Origin: Bolinopsis microptera
Taxonomy: Eukaryota > Ctenophora > Tentaculata > Lobata > Bolinopsidae
NCBI RefSeq assembly: GCF_026151205.1
Contig: NC_087080.1
Coordinates: forward strand, 7,977,096-8,041,095
DNA: 64,000 bases
Direction: 5' to 3'
How positions within the stretch are numbered: position 1 is the first letter of the stretch; each line of letters opens with the position of its first letter. Of this stretch, positions 44,501 to 51,307 are shown in pieces. Made by a program: the position numbers and the translations under genes. The notes beneath the pieces were generated by a model. The model saw only the letters and a list, made by a program, of their open reading frames with translations. It was not told where the DNA came from and ran no database searches.

Positions 44501-45122
44501 CTGTTAAGGGAGAAGCAATTTGAATAGCTGTTAGTTTTTTAGATTAGATTTCCTCCGAAACTGTAGTTGTACTTCAAGTTCAAACTCAATTTATTTATAT
44601 TTCTATTTTAAATAAATGGTAGCTCGATGAGTGCAATACAAGTGGTGACATAGATTTGTACAAAAAGTAAAATACATTAAAAAACTATCGTAAAAAATGG
44701 AATTTGTTTAATCATAATAAAAATCATGCATAGAGTAACCGACTATGAATTTACCTGGGGACCTCAGGCTATCGTGTTCATTAACATAGATTCGGCGGAA
44801 TGACAGGCTGAGCGCGGCCCAGTAACTATGAATTAGTTTCTGAATTAGCAGCCAAATAAAATTCAGTTATTGATTCAGTATTCGATTTTAACAGGGTTGT
44901 CTATTAACACTATATTTCGCCCCTCAGGGTTGCCTATACGAGAGCTATGGCCAGGACGGCTGTGCAGCACAAGAAGCTTCTTGTACAGCTGCGGGTCACG
45001 TGAACTGCACGTGCAACTTCTGCACAGAGCCGTTCTGTAACGGCGCTAGTCACGTGACGTATTCAGTGGTAGGACTGGTGGTTGCTGGGATAGTTAGTGT
45101 TCTCCTCGCAAGGCTGGTGTAA
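20502..45122 (+). CDS. LU-domain (Ly6/uPAR-like) GPI-anchored protein, four exons, 198 aa
   Basis: Exons are 20502-20653, 43526-43632, 44148-44290 and 44928-45122. Their phases (2, 1, 0) all match, and the lengths sum to 199 codons including the stop. The ATG at 20502 follows an in-frame GTG and opens a signal peptide (MKLLLVLLCTLLLVVYVES). A Gly/Arg/Ser- then Ser/Arg/Tyr-rich stretch follows to about residue 87. The LU domain (about residues 88-175) has 12 cysteines, beginning YCVYC, with a mid-domain GC and ending CNFCTEPFCN, the Cys-Asn close typical of three-finger Ly6/uPAR folds. A hydrophobic C-terminal tail fits a GPI-anchor signal, so the mature protein should sit on the outer cell surface. 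Ligand unknown. Intron 1 is 22,872 bp and contains the 54-bp satellite and nested transposons. The exon model is inferred from splice signals; the exon 1 link is the least certain because of the intron's length. Confidence 0.8.
20628..25474 (+). repeat. 54-bp satellite, left array (splice-donor derived)
   Basis: The unit reads from AAGAGGGGATCCAGATATTA through CTCTAG|GTACATAATTAG to TTCTACCTCTAGC. The seed copy is the last part of LU exon 1 plus the first bases of its intron, so every unit carries the exon end and the AG|GTACAT splice donor. Period is exactly 54 bp. About 56 units lie before and 8 after a 1,400-bp insertion (23654-25053). Units fall into two classes, CTTTTAGAGG and CTTTAAGAGG, with rarer changes. 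A 1,188-bp (22-unit) block is duplicated (rare variants at 21431 recur at 22619), showing larger-scale recombination. Confidence 0.95.
23654..25053. mobile_element. Palindromic TTAA-site element (1,400 bp)
   Basis: Two 637-bp arms (23654-24290 and 24417-25053) are about 99% identical reverse complements around a 126-bp centre. The element begins GGGGACATACACC, ends GGTGTATGTCCCC and is flanked by TTAA on both sides (23650-23653 and 25054-25057). The TTAA comes from the CTTTAAGAGG class of satellite unit. TTAA duplication indicates the piggyBac or Kolobok type; which one cannot be decided because no transposase is present. Arm identity implies recent origin or ongoing correction between arms. 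Confidence 0.9.
25489..26468 (-). pseudogene. LINE reverse transcriptase, C-terminal half
   Basis: Open frame on the minus strand running from the insertion point to a stop at 25489. Visible features are LFIIVIDYIMT, the catalytic FADDVALI motif, then the LLYGSETWTLT and RRMRLAGHIHRHPE segments typical of the thumb and C-terminal part of RTE-like reverse transcriptases. The frame joins in phase with the half at 38465-39352 across the LTR element. It has no start of its own and cannot work in this state. Confidence 0.85.
26473..26849 (-). repeat. 3' LTR of the gypsy-like element
   Basis: 377 bp, matching the LTR at 38084-38460. It holds three of the TCAACG motifs. A purine-rich tract lies immediately 5' of it in the sense direction. 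Confidence 0.95.
26850..26862 (-). other. Polypurine tract
   Basis: Sense-strand GGTAGAGAGGATT abuts the 3' LTR and is the expected primer for plus-strand DNA synthesis. The same sequence, with the last seven bases of the LTR and about 30 bp of flank, is duplicated at 29387-29425 on the other side of the 318-bp array. Confidence 0.7.
26901..29391. repeat. 318-bp tandem array, 7.8 copies
   Basis: Units begin GAGACTGTGGGATACTGAAG at 26901, 27219, 27537, 27855, 28173, 28491, 28809 and 29127; the last is cut short. Copies are almost identical; the one difference I noted is C to T at 28701. There is no open frame and no TCAACG motif, unlike the rest of the element. A 16-bp LTR-like piece (AAACTTGTTATACAGA) sits at the left edge, and duplicated LTR-end/polypurine sequence sits at both edges. 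Confidence 0.97.
29387..29425 (-). repeat. Second copy of LTR end plus polypurine tract
   Basis: TATAACAAATCCTCTCTACC and the following CAAAACGTTGAAAGAAGAAG duplicate 26843-26881. It marks the original junction of the element's 3' region before the 318-bp array arose or was captured. Confidence 0.85.
29531..29893 (-). CDS. Small open frame downstream of pol (120 aa), unknown
   Basis: An ATG-started frame in the sense orientation between integrase and the 3' LTR. It is Asn/Asp/Ser/Ile-rich, has no signal peptide, membrane segment or metal motif, and matches nothing I know. It could be an accessory gene or a chance frame kept open. It contains several TCAACG motifs, so its composition partly reflects that bias. 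Confidence 0.4.
   Translation of the reverse strand: MSVSDSIIDNVTPDLLNVDSTPNTLDYSTIISREVQNLDIPITENISTVFNDMINDCQLSLTHSNLNQPDIINDISITLNNSDSEIPYPGKVTIPNRSQVNAHSHQRPMSPVCWFNIQDD
29894..31009 (-). other. Untranslated 3' region of the gypsy-like element
   Basis: About 1.1 kb between the integrase stop and the small frame. It includes a 77-codon frame (30135-30368, -) without recognisable features. TCAACG motifs continue at the same density as in coding parts. Confidence 0.5.
31010..33352 (-). CDS. Integrase part of gypsy-like pol
   Basis: The frame is open on the minus strand from about 33352 to the stop at 31010; its first in-frame ATG is 33208. It begins with a linker, then an HHCC zinc-binding module (CHPGAENSYELC region ending CLVCNRTK). 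The catalytic core follows with ISIDHLE, HHDLGAGFTS and the Glu in GKIESMNR, the D,D-E triad of retroviral-type integrases. A C-terminal tail of about 250 residues is acidic, Ser/Asn-rich and probably disordered, ending in a basic KKKITKSKSSKK. The enzyme would join element DNA to host DNA. It is cut off from the rest of pol by an 821-bp insertion at 33353-34173. The reading phase on the two sides agrees, so pol was once one frame. Confidence 0.88.
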   Translation of the reverse strand, partial: VGKFDRAWFYRGEILVDNKINDFNAKNLAGVVSQGTQTSEISKINDSDMLNYNEDNICQTNKYGFGDSCVSSTDEESSESDELDSTKLHNVLLQSIEKETTPITLDDVRSEYFNDKILLEVIDWVKINKKPINIDSRSSHCETFHYWKNFNQLTFNNGILYINRINANSKKTTKVIVLPYTLIERVLYSYHNTISNCHPGAENSYELCIKRFYFYKMRKEFELWVNACLVCNRTKQAQALRRAPLRPIIYNHPFQAISIDHLEVSKTPTPRGITALLNITDMFTGYLVCIPVKSQKAEVTIQKIIEHWILRFGMFNNLHHDLGAGFTSKLFQAILKVFNIKDKPGSSFSSKTQGKIESMNRRLNIAFRSTLSDKDFKNYDLYAKYITFVLNALKSSRTGHSAYYLVHGHEPIMPRDLFINDNRLEKLQSEKDVSKEENYAYQLYKQVRDVTRSVIASTKQRVQYMATQYDKKVKGPFFEEGQYCFLLVNVPKHKYSERWTGPYLITHKINNWNYIIQVNGIEKVVNIEKLKHYKISKYSNIDGELEKNLSTGNSKNKPSTSISIHKPSNPKEDSESDDDIIISIPLSTNTKLDTHNSSSQAINNNEGKTDQNTVSNQCTTSTGTPINVDQQEVQMPSPSNSLEPRATPIPVGELNNDSSVVSTPASSINESENEDDDQEAFYDASTSLLGNEQPENQPSGSGRNLTLPDIDKHGKKKGIKVPLASRELSRSEIQEDLTADRRSNARYGLRPRVTAVKKYGFSSPVKTLKKKITKSKSSKK
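33353..34173. mobile_element. 821-bp insertion in pol with 8-bp target duplication
   Basis: The 8-bp repeat TTCCCTAC flanks it (33345-33352 and 34174-34181). The phase of pol is preserved if the insert and one repeat are ignored. The duplication fits the hAT consensus nTnnnnAn. The ends (TGCCTACAATG on the left, ATTACTTA on the right) are not clear inverted repeats, so the family is uncertain. It contains GCGGATGCCTA-type short repeats (33931-33995) and only one TCAACG motif. An intron is a weaker alternative, since GT and AG can be found at the edges. Confidence 0.7.
34174..36633 (-). CDS. Protease-RT-RNase H part of gypsy-like pol
   Basis: The frame is open from just after the gag stop region; its first ATG is at 36508. 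It stops at 34181 because of the insertion. Domains in order from that ATG: aspartic protease with VDTGATISLVS (about residues 6-16); reverse transcriptase with FLVDARALN and the catalytic FIDDLLMAS (about 340-460); RNase H with TIDSSKAGHG, the Glu in KLEMLGLL and KTDCVALL (about 610-700). Expression probably requires a -1 shift from gag, because no ATG lies near the pol start and a slippery heptamer ends gag. It is missing its integrase as a contiguous product. Confidence 0.9.
36634..38031 (-). CDS. Gag of the gypsy-like element (465 aa)
   Basis: Starts at the ATG 38031, about 50 bp inside the 5' LTR. The first half is helical with a retrotransposon-gag-like segment (FSRYCERFQEYVYIAKINDP to about residue 240). 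The middle (250-395) is strongly Arg/Ser/Asn-rich. A single CCHC zinc knuckle, CYNCKQQGHIQRNC, lies near residues 403-416, followed by a Gln/Asn-rich tail. It would form the particle core and bind element RNA. The frame is intact. It ends in the codons TTA AAC TAA, a slippery site. Confidence 0.92.
   Translation of the reverse strand: MSKEQLLQQLKTIIDEAGENATLIKQEAVDLLDLQAQITQTAAQSNGAQPGLTEALAKLKISQSTKMPKFVKTDNFSRYCERFQEYVYIAKINDPNLNMFFLQNLDDETYSQLRNVELTDEQKANAQLFCPIYKRAIYADMSISLKNEVMECRQKVDENIADYAFRLREKAMIAYSNTQDAEENCLIAFLRGVKDPQMRRKLNEASSLSTFKNAITLAKRLEKVNEMLNEEPEVNSILKESTYSFKPEREKPDYPRNESYNNQRYSKSESPNRASNSDYHQRERRDRSSSRDHNRSRPRDRDSNQGNQRSDNYDRSRWRSSSRDSRGSNQSRSQSPGYKSSRYRSNTPSRFNDRRGRSRTPEYKRYNYRSDNNNDNYRRNNRYGNNFHRNVTCYNCKQQGHIQRNCSYNTVNHFVSQRPPMQNCEQFQQYGRNFPPSNPDTQQHVSRSNQIPTDQSTIQNHNGLN
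36637..36643 (-). promoter_or_regulatory. Slippery heptamer for -1 frameshifting (gag to pol)
   Basis: The gag frame ends GGT TTA AAC TAA. T TTA AAC is a canonical X XXY YYZ heptamer, directly followed by the stop codon. The pol frame is open in the -1 phase from this point. A downstream stimulatory pseudoknot was not evaluated. Confidence 0.75.
38065..38081 (-). other. Primer-binding site (presumed)
   Basis: Two bases after the 5' LTR the sense strand reads TGGAGCCTGATCC, starting with TGG as expected for pairing to the CCA end of a tRNA. Which tRNA is not determined. Confidence 0.5.
38084..38460 (-). repeat. 5' LTR of the gypsy-like element
   Basis: 377 bp, apparently identical to 26473-26849. 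It includes three TCAACG motifs. It should hold the element's promoter and polyadenylation signals. Confidence 0.95.
38465..39385 (-). pseudogene. LINE reverse transcriptase, N-terminal half
   Basis: The minus-strand frame shows KLSNIVPVPKKGD, YRGISLTSIVSKTLNKML, the NGFRPGRSTT fingers motif and FIDFKKAFDSVHR with the first catalytic Asp. It is broken at 38464 by the LTR element inside the palm domain and continues in phase at 26468. A one-base frameshift near 39385 separates it from the endonuclease frame. Confidence 0.87.
39386..40400 (-). pseudogene. LINE APE-type endonuclease domain
   Basis: The frame holds GTFNVRTAREG near its start, ITAYSPTEAA, GDMNARLGKE, DYILIRRKW and SDHRVVVC, the Asn/Asp/His signature of apurinic-type LINE endonucleases of the RTE kind (often annotated as craniofacial development protein 2-like). 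An in-frame TAA near 40281 follows the LGI residues, so the visible ATG at 40221 is not the true start. The domain would nick the target DNA. Confidence 0.85.
40401..41248 (-). other. 5' untranslated region of the RTE-like LINE
   Basis: About 850 bp between the endonuclease region and the satellite. There is no convincing ORF1. A G/C-richer block is present compared with the surroundings. It ends close to CTGTTCGACCTCTAGC, where the 54-bp satellite resumes. Confidence 0.6.
41249..43134 (+). repeat. 54-bp satellite, right array
   Basis: About 35 further units in the same orientation and phase class as the left array. It has more ATAGGTACATGA- and TTCCACC-type variants and a final degenerate GAGGGGGTCC unit. 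It ends in ATAATTAG before unique sequence. Together with the left array this makes about 98 units, interrupted by the LINE. Confidence 0.95.
43135..43525. other. End of LU-gene intron 1
   Basis: Unique AT-rich sequence between the satellite and exon 2. It ends with the acceptor TTTGTCTCAG. Confidence 0.6.
43655..43822. mobile_element. TA-site MITE with CAGTAAAAC ends, copy 1
   Basis: Begins CAGTAAAACACAAATTTACC and ends AATTGGGGTTTTACTG, flanked by TA on both sides. Internal CCGCGGTAAATCGGGG-like blocks are repeated. It lies in intron 2 of the LU gene. TA duplication points to the Tc1/mariner type. Confidence 0.78.
44283..44430. repeat. Pyrimidine-rich TTTCTTTATTCATTTTA repeat
   Basis: About nine imperfect copies of a 16-17-bp T-rich unit directly after the exon 3 splice donor of the LU gene. 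It creates two spurious Phe/Leu-rich frames. Confidence 0.85.
44751..44824. mobile_element. 74-bp mini-element, copy 2
   Basis: Starts TTACCTGGGGACC and ends CGGCCCAGTA, with a perfect 9-bp flanking duplication ACTATGAAT (44742-44750 and 44825-44833). It shares its core with 6612-6697. It lies in intron 3 of the LU gene. Confidence 0.72.
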
Positions 45123-46565
45123 GGAGTGGGACTTTAGTAGTAGTACCTTGTCTTCAGAAAAAGTGGGACTGCCGAGGAGGTGGAACTTGACAGAATGGAG
45201 TAAGGTTTTCATATCCCGCTTATATCGACTAAGTGTATTAAATATTTAATATACATGTCAGAGTGGCTCTTGTAACTAAATATCTGATTACTTAATGATT
45301 TTTAACAAATAATTTAAATTAAAGAAAAGTGATCATAACGATAAAATAAACAAACTAGAAATCTTGACAAACAGTTGATTTACAGGTCGAACTCAACTGA
45401 TAGAGACACTAAACTATCATAGTTTGACCAGTACTGAAATTAATTTTCGACGAGTTTAATTAAGACTTTACTTCTAATGAACTGTGATTAACTTTTTAAA
45501 TCAAAAGTATAGCATAACCAAGAAAGTGTTTAAAGATTTAGCTGTAGCTCTTTCTAAACACAATTTGTAAATATATATTTTGTATTGTAATGTTTGCACT
45601 AGTTTTGACTTTATATAACTTAATACCTTGTTCATAATATATTTGTAGTATAATTGTAGGACATAGATTTGTAAACTTTCCTTATGATGCTGACTTATTT
45701 TTAGTTCTGTTAACTTGGACAATTAAACCGGTATAGAACAATAAATCCGATTACTCCGATCCTGTATACCCCGATTTATCGAACTTACTTTTCCCTATAG
45801 TTTGAATAAGATGACTAAATCTTTACAATGTTTAATTTAAAGTTACTTTAAGTTAAAGTATGATCCTTCACAGTATTGATTATAAAGGGGTCCCTTGTGG
45901 TCTATGGGAAGCTTTTCGTGATCTTTATTTCACGTGTCTTCTTTGATAATTTTATTCTTCCTGCTTGTCGACAGTGGCAATTGATCGCGTGAAAATATAA
46001 ATTCAGATTTATCGTGCATTCTGATTTAATCTAAATTTCCGGTTAAAATGCTTGTTTTATTATGATCTGTTAGCAATGATTTCAATTTAAGAGACAACAT
46101 TTTAGTGATCTGAATAAAATTAAAGAAATACAGCAAAATTCAACAAGTGTAATTGGAAAAATTTGTATTGGCATTGAAGTATCTTATTTAATCGATTTTA
46201 CGTATTAAATCCCGTTTAATTGTAATTTCCGCAATGTTAAATCTAATATTTTAATTTTGCATCCATATTCCATAAAACATTTGTTTCCGTTTGTTTGAAT
46301 ATGATCAGGATAGTGTGATCGTGACCTTAAACCAAGTAAAAGCTTTTTGACTTTTCGATTGTGGGCTATGAAAGTTTAAAAGCGTCAATAAAAGTCACCG
46401 AGCAAGAAGCAAAGATAGTTTAATTTGTGAAACTGAAAGGACGCAAATACAACATTAATGGGCGACACAAATTTTTGAGAAGTTCAAAACATTTTGCCAC
46501 ATTATCCGGTATCTTGATCACAGAAATAGCCTCAAAGACATTTACTAGACTTAAAGACATAAGTA
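45123..46565. other. 3' flank of the LU gene; no other gene seen
   Basis: Probably holds the LU gene's 3' untranslated region; an AATAAA occurs around 45344. The rest is AT-rich without supported features. Confidence 0.4.
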
Positions 46566-46771
46566 CAGTAAAACCCGAATATTTACCGCGGAGATTGGGG
46601 GAAAGGAAACAGCCGCGGTAAATCGGGGTTGGCGGCAAATCGGGATTTTGTCATAAACAATGGTTTTGTTAGTATACAATGTGCATGTTAAGCCATATTT
46701 GGGGGAATGAAATGGCCGCGGTAAATCGGGGCTTGCATTAAATAAGGGCGCAGAAAATCGGGGTTTTACTG
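46566..46771. mobile_element. TA-site MITE with CAGTAAAAC ends, copy 2
   Basis: Begins CAGTAAAACCCGAATATTTACC and ends AAATCGGGGTTTTACTG between TA dinucleotides. It contains several CCGCGGTAAATCGGGG blocks, like copy 1 at 43655-43822. A decayed relative (AAATCGGGGTTTGTGGTAAAA) lies near 60610. Confidence 0.82.
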
Positions 46772-49080
46772 TAGCTTAATACTTTAAGTTTAATATTCTC
46801 AGAGCTGGCAAAGCTATCGACATCGTTAATGGAGTCTTCGCCTGTCTAGTCCTGCCTCATTCCTGACTAAGTGGTGGAAACAGAGGCTGGTATTTATCTG
46901 TATCAGAATAGAGAAAAAGTGCATATTAATATGATAAGAATAAGAACGACAAATTTAGTTTACCATAAATTTAGTCAAACTTTTGACTAAAATTGTTGTA
47001 AACCAAATTTCATGAGACTAAATTTTTCGGCGACTAATTTTAAAGGAGACCAAAATTTCAGTAGACCATATTATTATATAGACATGAATATTGAATATTT
47101 TAAGCTTACATTGTTTATACTTTTATAATGATATAATGACATCACCATTCCTACTGCACAAAACCGTACCAAAGTCCTATTGCACTTTAAGGGTTAGAGC
47201 TCCTCTTGGACATTAAATTTTTAATCGATCCATCCCAATGCATGCTCTGTTGAAAAGGTTGAAGGATCATATCGACATAAACTACGTCGTACCGACAGAA
47301 ATGGTAAAGTCGAAAAAGGGTGAAAAAGAAACTGAACAGTGTACTGAAGAACTTAGTGATACAGAGTCACAAACTCTGGATCTGATGTTATTGAAATTCC
47401 TGAGTAATGCATTGCAGCTTAATCTGTAATGCTCAGACCGGGTAGACTATCACTAACTTTGTCGTTCTTAAGGTAAATGGAATGGAAAATGGTCTCGAAA
47501 AGTCGAAAAATGTGACTTAAATTGTTGCAGACTAAATATTTGCGAAATTTGTGACTAAAATTATGGTAACCAAATTTATTGAGAAAAACAAATTTATTGG
47601 CCTTCAGCTAGGTATGCCTTTTGCTTTACTAGCTGCATATATAATATATGCATGACATTAAGCGCGCGTGCGGCGCGGCTCAAGTTGCTAAAGTGGGCGG
47701 TAACATGAAAGACTTGTCTACAAAACGAACTCTGCGCGTTCCACAACAACTGACATTTCCTAGTTTGCATACAAAATGAGATTGGCAGTGTGTAAAGCCA
47801 GCTATTAATAGACAAACGAACCGCTGTTGCTTGAGACCTACACAGGCCGGTTAATTCGGAGGAATAAGAAATATACTGCGATAAATTAGCAATATCTGTT
47901 TAGATACACTGGGATCGTGAGACTATATCGCAGTTATACAGGAATTAATTTAGCCAGTGTGCTAGGGTTAAGGATGTGAATGTCATGTCTAAATTGTGTG
48001 ATGTGTGCTATTTTGTTGACCTACCAGAATTTACAATATTTTTCATCTTTTTTTGAATTTGTGAACAAATGTGTAATCTAAAATTTATAAAATTCGTAGA
48101 TTCGATCAAATTGGAACTGCTTTTTTGTTATTTTAAATTTTAATACTGCCTATCAATGGAAAGTTCAAAATTAAAAATGTAATTTTTACTATTATGAATG
48201 AGTTTGATGTAACGTATCAAAAACGTCTCTTTATTATCATGAGACAATTAAACGAAGTGTATATCGTATGTTTCACAAATCATCAAATTCCAATTGAACG
48301 GTACAACTAACGATTATCAATAGTTATTTACAAATACTGCTATATTTAGGACAAAACAAAGAAACAGCACTTTTTCTTGAAAAATTTAAGCCAAACTTTA
48401 AGCAGTAATTTGGCAAAACAATACACCGGTGATATAATATTGATCAAATCTTTTTCAGGTAATCACAACTGAATTAATCTTGCAACTAAATTCTAAACCG
48501 AAAACTGCAGAATATCAACAAAAATAAACGGTCATCATTTTTTATGTCTAGCCATTTCACCCATATTACTTCTACAAACTTCACTATAGAAACATCATGG
48601 TAGTCATTCTAACAGCATTTTGACACCATGGTGCAGTAACGGAGATAAGCACACTGCACAATTAAAGTGCTTTACTGTGTAATGCAGCATTGTATTTATG
48701 TCGTTTGTACATTATGTTAACTCCTACTTCAACATGATAACAACATTTTATAAAACATGTCCTCACAGAGTCACAGCGGAGAGAGAGCGGTGATCAATCT
48801 CTAAAATTGTGGAATTGAGACAATTAAAACTGTCATAAGCATTATCGGGGTTGATTCTTTAATTGAATAAAACGTCAAAATATAAGATAGCGTTGGTCTA
48901 CTCGACTTCTTCCTATTTTTATATTTTCCAGTATTCCATTAACAGTAGGGTGATCTATAATTTAATATCAGATATGTAGTACAATAGGGTGTAGTCCCAT
49001 AGAACTATAGAACAGCGTTCTGTGTCTCTTATCTACAGTGAGGAATGTGTTACTAAGTGAGTAAGTGTGTGTTACCAGTT
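46772..49080. other. No firm gene
   Basis: A 63-codon frame at 47238-47429 (+) has balanced, protein-like composition (Lys/Glu-rich middle, Leu-rich end) and could be an exon or fossil, but no splice partner or family is recognised. Otherwise AT-rich. Confidence 0.35.
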
Positions 49081-49235
49081 ACCAATTGTGTGTTACCATG
49101 GTGACAAGTGTATGTTACCATGATGACAAGTTTTTGTTACCAGTTACCAAGTTTATGTTACCAGTTACCAAGTGTGTGTTACCAGTTACCAAGTTTATGT
49201 TACCAGTTACCAAGTGTGTGTTACCATGGTAACAA
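49081..49235. repeat. TTACCAGTTACCAAG tandem repeat
   Basis: Imperfect repeats of about 19-20 bp, with GTGTGTTACC and ATGTTACC variants. GTTACCATGG-type motifs resembling these recur at 63.7-64.0 kb. Confidence 0.75.
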
Positions 49236-49547
49236 GGTCTTATACTGTAGCGTCTTTCTTATCGTTTCTCAGCTCGTCAGCGTCGTTCTGAAGGAAAGGA
49301 AAGTGAAAAAAAAGCGAAAGCGAAACTGAACCAGGCTGATTGTATAATGTATATTGATTGTTTACCTAATACCTACAATACTTCCCGGTTAAGCTGAAAG
49401 CTGTTACAGTCTTACTCATTAATGACATTTTAAACATCCCCTATTCTACTATGCATAATGCATATTCACAATTCACATATAATGTCCAATGTACAACTCG
49501 GCACTACATGTAGCTAATTGCAACTGTAAGTAATAATTCATACTAGA

Positions 49548-50235
49548 GATACAGGGTACAGGGTACAGGGTACAGGATACAGGGTACAGGATACAGGGTA
49601 CAGGATACAGGATACAGGGTACAGGGTACAGGGTACAGGATACAGGGTACAGGGTACAGGGTACAGGGTACAGGATACAGGGTACAGGGTACAGGATACA
49701 GGGTACAGGGTACAGGGTACAGGGTACAGGATACAGGATACAGGATACAGGATACAGGATACAGGATACAGGGTACAGGATACAGGGTACAGGGTACAGG
49801 GTACAGGGTACAGGGTACAGGGTACAGGATACAGGATACAGGATACAGGATACAGGATACAGGGTACAGGATACAGGGTACAGGGTACAGGGTACAGGGT
49901 ACAGGGTACAGGGTACAGGGTACAGGGTACAGGGTACAGGGTACAGGGTACAGGGTACAGGGTACAGGGTACAGGGTACAGGGTACAGGGTACAGGATAC
50001 AGGATACAGGATACAGGATACAGGATACAGGATACAGGGTACAGGATACAGGGTACAGGGTACAGGGTACAGGGTACAGGGTACAGGGTACAGGGTACAG
50101 GATACAGGATACAGGATACAGGATACAGGATACAGGATACAGGGTACAGGATACAGGGTACAGGGTACAGGGTACAGGGTACAGGGTACAGGGTACAGGG
50201 TACAGGGTACAGGGTACAGGGTACAGGGTACAGGA
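49548..50235. repeat. 7-bp minisatellite (TACAGGG / TACAGGA)
   Basis: About 98 uninterrupted 7-mers of two types. The A type comes in clusters, and cluster patterns such as six A units, one G, one A recur at about 49729, 49827, 49994 and 50099, showing higher-order duplication. The minus-strand frame of Pro/Cys/Leu/Tyr repeats is an artefact of the 7-bp period. Confidence 0.95.
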
Positions 50236-51307
50236 CCTCCCCTACAGCTGTCCTCCAATATCACATCAATTGATACAGATCACCACAATATAACTCTTCA
50301 GTCTTTACAGATCACCCCACAGCTGTGTCATGCTGATTACTGGTGATGGCTAAATTTGGTCACACAAAATTGCGAAACCAGATAACGTAACTTTCTATTT
50401 ATGGATCAATACGTCAGCTGATAAAAGAACCTCCTGATATGCGATGTTATCATCTACTTAACATTAAAATTACATCCAGAAAAGGAAAAAAATTGTAATC
50501 TGAAGAAGGAAGCGCTAAGTTATGACGATGGTGCTGCGCGGAGTGTGACACGTGGGGTGTGACAACTGACACGTGGGGTGTGACACGTGGGGTGTTATAT
50601 ATCTCGCCTTAAAAACGTGGTGTCACGTGATGTGGCATGAGCCGACAATGTTGCTACTGAGTAGTCAGTAACAACATTAGGTCAGAAGGTGCACAAGATC
50701 ATCACAATTACCCTCCTATATAACTGTGAGCTCTACCTGTCTTATATGACTATACAATGCTAGGGACCCTTAGTGTTTGTTACTTCTTTACCTGTGTAGC
50801 AGTGCTTTTTCAAGTTTTTATTTTACAGTTAACTACAGTCCGTTTTTGTTATAAAGATGGTTAATTTTGGCGAACAATGCACAAAATAGCGCATGTTAAA
50901 GCTTTAAAGGTACTCGGCAGCTGTTGTGGCGTCTTTAATTTTTCAAATTGTAAGCCTTACCGTCTTTATTTATTTTTCATTTGAAGGCTTCATCTTTATA
51001 AAATAAATTGAGTGTATCACAAGATCACGTAATTGGCGTTTTGTCACGTTGTATGACGTAGGTACAATCACGCGTGTCTGCCCAGAGAAAGTGCGAGTTC
51101 CGGAATAGTTTTGCTTTTGGAAAGTGAAGTCAGGCACCTGGTTAACTTTAAGCTAGTGCAGTGAGTGTTAGTTTCATTTTTGGATTGTTCATTTGTTATC
51201 GTCGCACAAGTTTATTTGTTTGCTTTCTTTAATGGCGTTAAATATTTATTTATATTTTTTATAATTTTATACTGCTTTACTAACCAACTAATTGTTATTT
51301 AGAAATC
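50236..51307. other. Intergenic, upstream of the membrane-protein gene
   Basis: Contains a short CACGTGGGGTGTGA repeat at about 50545-50600. The last bases before the next gene (TTATTTAG) look like a 3' splice site, so a 5' noncoding exon may lie here; it was not located. Confidence 0.4.

Noticed and set aside
49473-50264. 263-codon frame of Leu-Tyr-Pro-Val-Pro-Cys-type repeats
   Set aside because: It is forced by the 7-bp minisatellite, which stays open in several frames. No coding signal outside the repeat.
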